Shown one piece after another: positions 60,249 through 64,000 of a stretch of DNA of 64,000 nt; within the stretch, counting starts at the first letter, position 1, and every line of letters begins with the position of its first letter. The stretch is from NCBI GenBank assembly GCA_032718475.1, contig JAUCBJ010001570.1, positions 62,001 through 126,000 on the forward strand. Reading direction: 5' to 3'. A program made the translations under genes and the position numbers. A model generated the notes under the pieces. That model was not told the DNA's origin, did no database searches, and was given only the letters and a program-made list of their open reading frames with translations. This DNA comes from Nemertoderma westbladi (taxonomy: Eukaryota; Xenacoelomorpha; Nemertodermatida; Nemertodermatidae).

Positions 60249-61079
60249 CCGGGTGTTCCATAATGATTGCCCCCCCCCCCCCCTGGCCAGCCAAAACTGC
60301 CAGACATGCACCTTAGTGTAATATATCATTCGAAAGAGAATTTAATTCTGAGCTTGCATGCAAAAATTTAGGGTCCAATAAAAAAGTATAAAAATTTTAT
60401 AGGCTATTCTTTAAACCTATCTTATTTTTCATTATTTTTGATTTAATCACAATTAAAAAAATATAATTTATCCAGCGTTAGTCATCAGCTTTACAGCCAT
60501 GCTTCCCCTTTGCAGCACGGGGAGCTCCTCGATAGTGGCAAAGGATGTTGGCCCTTAAAAGGGCCGTTTTGGTTTGAGTTCAGTTTGATTATGCCACAGA
60601 ATCACGACCCTCTCTAAAAGTAACATCTCTGATCCTGTCAACCATACGTTTTTCTTCAGAGTCATCGAAGATTGCACTGGAACTTGTCATTTTAATTACT
60701 TCTGTTAGGCCTAATTCAGTAAAATTAACAAAGAAGCACTAATACCGGTAACTGAATACTGTAATATATTGCAATACAGCAAAAGTCAGGCAGTAATAAC
60801 TGTTTAAACAGGGCTTGCAAATCTGATGACTAACGCTGGATAAATTATATTTTTTTAAATTGCGATTAAATCAAAAATATTGAAAAGTAAGATAAGGTTT
60901 AAAGAATTGCCTATAAAATTTTTATACTTTTGTAATGGACCCTAAATTTTTGCATGCAAGCTCAGAATTAAATTATCTTTCAAATGATATATTACACTAA
61001 AGTAAGTACATGTCTGGCAGTTTTGGCTGGCCAGTGGGGGGGGGGGGGGGGGGGGGGGGAATCATTATGGAACACCCGG
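60249..61079. mobile_element. Non-autonomous transposon with ~245-bp inverted repeats (831 bp)
   Basis: Ends CCGGGTGTTCCATAATGATT are identical in inverse orientation. Arms 60249-60493 and about 60826-61079 are near reverse complements through GCTTGCATGCAAAAATTTAG and ATCCAGCGTTAGTCATCAG. Each arm carries a C or G run (14 C, 24 G) about 20 bp from the end. The right end abuts TA, the left TT, so a TA target (mariner-type, as GGGTGTTCCATAAT ends suggest) is possible but unproven. The centre is GC-rich with a histone-type stem-loop match. Confidence 0.9.
60550..60565 (-). other. Histone 3'-end stem-loop look-alike
   Basis: On the minus strand: CAAAAC GGCCCT TTTA AGGGCC AAC. This fits the replication-dependent histone stem-loop consensus GGYYYT-TYTN-ARRRCC at all positions and has an A-rich 5' flank, but the 3' flank is AACATCC and there is no purine-rich downstream element. 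No histone gene is next to it; the preceding minus ORF (starting MTSSSAIFDDSEEKRM) is not a histone. It may be chance or a captured fragment. Confidence 0.35.
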
Positions 61080-61302
61080 TACGTCTGTGCAGTTTGGGCC
61101 TATCCATTCAATCAATAGTAGTAGCTTACTAATAGACCCTCATGAGTACCAGCAGCTGGTGTTTCTATCGTTGAGTTGATGGCAATTTTCGTGTTTTCAT
61201 TTTCACTCACTCAGAGTACTGGTTTGAGGGGCAGGTTCGTTTAAAGCCAGCTTGCTGGCTTTCTAGTGCAATTGTTGTAATTAATATGTACGACCAACTC
61301 GG
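61080..61302. other. Spacer before the 23-bp satellite
   Basis: Holds AAAGCCAGCTTGCTGGCTTT (61238-61257), whose core palindrome also occurs at about 12490 with similar flanks. Confidence 0.6.
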
Positions 61303-64000
61303 AGTTCACTTATAACTTTTCAGTGTGTTCACTTATATAACTTTTCAGGGTGTTCACTTAGAACTATTCAGTGTGTTCACTTATAACTTTTCAGTGTGTT
61401 TACTTAGAACTTTTCAGTGTGTTCACTTAGAACTGGAACTTTTCAGTGTGTTCACTTAGAACTTTTGTTTGTGTTCACATATAACTTTTCGGTGTTTTCT
61501 CTTATAACTTTTATTTGTGCTCACTTAGAAGTTTTCGGGGTGTTCACTTATAACTTTTCAGTGTGTTCACTTATATAACTTTTCAGGGTGTTCACTTAGA
61601 ACTATTCAGTGTGTTCACTTATAACTTTTCAGTGTGTTCACTTATAACTTTTCAGTGTGTTCACTTATATAACTTTTCAGGGTGTTCACTTAGAACTATT
61701 CAGTGTGTTCACTTATAACTTTTCAGTGTGTTTACTTAGAACTTTTCAGTGTGTTCACTTAGAACTGGAACTTTTCAGTGTGTTCACTTAGAACTTTTGT
61801 TTGTGTTCACATATAACTTTTCGGTGTTTTCTCTTATAACTTTTATTTGTGCTCACTTAGAAGTTTTCGGGGTGTTCACTTATAACTTTTCAGTGTGTTC
61901 ACTTATATAACTTTTCAGGGTGTTCACTTAGAACTATTCAGTGTGTTCACTTATAACTTTTCAGTGTGTTCACTTATAACTTTTCAGTGTGTTCACTTAG
62001 AACTGGAACTTTTCAGTGTAGAACTTTTGTTTGTGTTCACTTATAACTTTTCGGTGTTTTCACTTATAACTTTTATTTGTGCTCACTTAGAAGTTTTCGG
62101 GGTGTTCACTTAGAACTTTTCAGTGTGTTCACTTAGAACTGGAACTTTTCCGTGTTTTCACTTAGAACTTTTATTTGTGTCACTTAGAAGTTTTCGGGGT
62201 GTTCACTGAGAACTTTTCAGTGTGTTCACTTATAACTTTTCAGTGTGTTCACTTAGAACTATTCAGTGCGTTCAATTATAACTTTTAGGTGTGTTCACTT
62301 CACTTAGAACTAATCAGTGCATTCACTTAGAACTTTTCAGTGTGTTCACTTATAACTTTTCAGTGTGTTCACTTAGAACTTTTCAGTGTGTTCAATTAGA
62401 ACTGGAACTTTTCAGTGTGTTCACTTAGAACTTTTGTTTGTGTTCACTTATAACTTTTCGGTGTTTTCACTTAGAACTTTTATTTGTGTTCACTTAGAAC
62501 TTTTAGGTGTTTTCATTTAGAACTTTTATTTGTGTTCACTTAGAACTTTTCAGTGTGTTCACTTATAACTTTTCAGTGTGTTCACTTAGAACTTTTCAGT
62601 GTGTTCACTTAGAACTTTTGTTTGTGTTCACTTATAACTTTTCGGTGTTTTCACTTAGAACTTTTATTTGTGTTCACTTAGAAGTTTTCGGGGTGTTTAC
62701 TTAGAACGTTTCAGTGTGTTCACTTAGAACTATTCAGTGTGTTCACTTATAACTTTTCAGTGTGTTCACTTATAACTTATCAGTGTGTTCACTTAGAACT
62801 GGAACTTTTCAGTGTTTTCACTTAGAACTTTTATTTGTGTTCACTTAGACCACTCTTTGTTTGTGTTCACTTAGAACTTTTGTTTGTGTTCACTTAGAAC
62901 TTTTGTTTGTGTTCACTTACAACTTTTCAGTGTTTTCACTTAGAACTTTTATTTGTGTTCACTTAGAACTATTCAGTGCGTTCAAATATAACTTTTCAGT
63001 GTGTTCACTTCACTTAGAACTAATCAGTGCGTTCACTTAGAACTTTTCAGTGTGTTCACTTATAACTTTTCAGTGTTTTCACTTAGAACTTTTATTTGTG
63101 TCACTTAGAAGTTTTCGGGGTGTTCACTGAGAACTTTTCAGTGTGTTCACTTATAACTTTTCAGTGCGTTCAATTATAACTTTTCAGTGTGTTCACTTCA
63201 CTTAGAACTAATCAGTGCGTTCACTTAGAAATTTTCAGTGTGTTCACTTAGAACTTTTCAGTGTGTTCAATTAGAACTGGAACTTTTCAGTGTGTTCACT
63301 TAGAACTTTTGTTTGTGTTCACTTATAACTTTTCGGTGTTTTCACTGAGAACTTTTATTTGTGTTCACTTAGAACTTTTAGGTGTTTTCATTTAGAACTT
63401 TTATTTGTGTTCACTTAGAACTATTCAGTGTGTTCAATTATAACTTTTCAGTGTGTTCACTTCACTTAGAACTAATCAGTGCGTTCACTTAGAACTTTTC
63501 AGTGTGTTCACTTATAACTTTTCAGTGTGTTCACTTAGAACTTTTCAGTGTGTTCACTTAGAACTTTTCAGTGTGTTCACTTAGAACTTTTCAGTGTGTT
63601 CACTTAGAACTGGAACATTTTCAGTGTGTTCACTTAGAACTGGAACTTTTCAGTGTGTTCACTTAGAACTGGAACTTTTCAGTGTGTTCACTTAGAACTG
63701 GAACTTTTCAGTGTGTTCACTTAGAACTGGAACTTTTCAGTGTGTTCACTTAGAACTGGAACTTTTCAGTGTGTTCACTTAGAACTTTTGTTTGTGTTCA
63801 CTTAGAACTGGAACTTTTCAGTGTTTTCACTTAGAACTTTTATTTGTGTTCACTTAGAACTTTTGTTTGTGTTCACTTAGAACTTTTGTTTGTGTTCACT
63901 TATAACTTTTCAGTGTTTTCACTTAGAACTTTTATTTGTGTTCACTTAGAACTATTCAGTGCGTTCAAATATAACTTTTCAGTGTGTTCACTTCACTTAG
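61303..64000 (+). repeat. 23-bp satellite with higher-order structure, runs off the window end
   Basis: Basic unit ACTTTTCAGTGTGTTCACTTAGA (written here as ACTTTTCAGTGTG then TTCACTTAGA). Variants TTTGTTTGTG, TTATTTGTG, TCGGTGTTTTC, TTCGGGGTG and the insertion CTGGAA recur in fixed order, for example 61310-61560 resembles 61555-61870 and 62300-62520 resembles 63230-63400. The array therefore evolved by duplication of multi-unit blocks. Confidence 0.96.

Overview
This is a repeat-dominated, AT-rich window from an animal genome. The supporting evidence is spliced genes with GT/AG introns and animal-type nuclear genes (PDCD4-like, NOL11-like), a non-LTR retrotransposon, and many short non-autonomous DNA transposons. 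TAGGCCTA/GGTACCGG palindromes and long poly-G runs recur throughout. It is most likely an invertebrate; I cannot name the phylum. At least a third of the window is tandem repeat.

Layout. 1-1926: 59-bp minisatellite. 1.9-5.0 kb: AT-rich with no clear gene. 5.0-7.0 kb: 44/45-bp C-rich minisatellite. 7.2-8.7 kb: 42-bp minisatellite that gives long but artefactual ORFs. 8.7-23 kb: small mobile elements, namely a G-tailed MITE (8-bp TSD), a decayed ALDH3-like pseudogene (14.7-15.3 kb) and three foldback elements (15643-17498, 17915-18903, 20926-22600), each flanked by a perfect 8-bp direct repeat, plus a 68-bp array apparently amplified from the interior of the MITE. 23220-24153 (+): the last coding exon of a NOL11 homologue. 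25.0-25.3 kb: second MITE copy. 26-29 kb: a broken transposase-like gene between clusters of a TATACTTTGG motif. 30.5-38.0 kb: a CCGAG pentanucleotide run, a 32-bp satellite and a 26-bp satellite.

38.3-52.0 kb (-) is the best gene: the 3' half of a PDCD4 homologue (translation inhibitor that binds eIF4A). Five coding exons run from 52001 down to 38280, with in-frame junctions and good splice sites, and cover both MA3 domains. Its large introns are filled with satellites. In two of them the repeat unit contains the end of the upstream exon plus the 5' splice site, so the arrays arose by tandem duplication across the exon-intron boundary. In one array nearly every copy keeps a donor-like CAG|GTAGGT; in the other the copies carry an extra base that destroys the GT. 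A 1197-bp hAT-like element with an 8-bp TSD is inserted in the second array.

52.1-55.3 kb (-): two nearly identical 5'-truncated non-LTR retrotransposon copies, one with an open 584-codon reverse transcriptase. 56.3-59.1 kb: 25-bp satellite open in all three forward frames. 59.15-59.35 kb: fragment of another LINE. 59.5-61.1 kb: interspersed repeats and an element with ~245-bp inverted repeats. 61.3 kb to the window end: 23-bp satellite that continues beyond the window.
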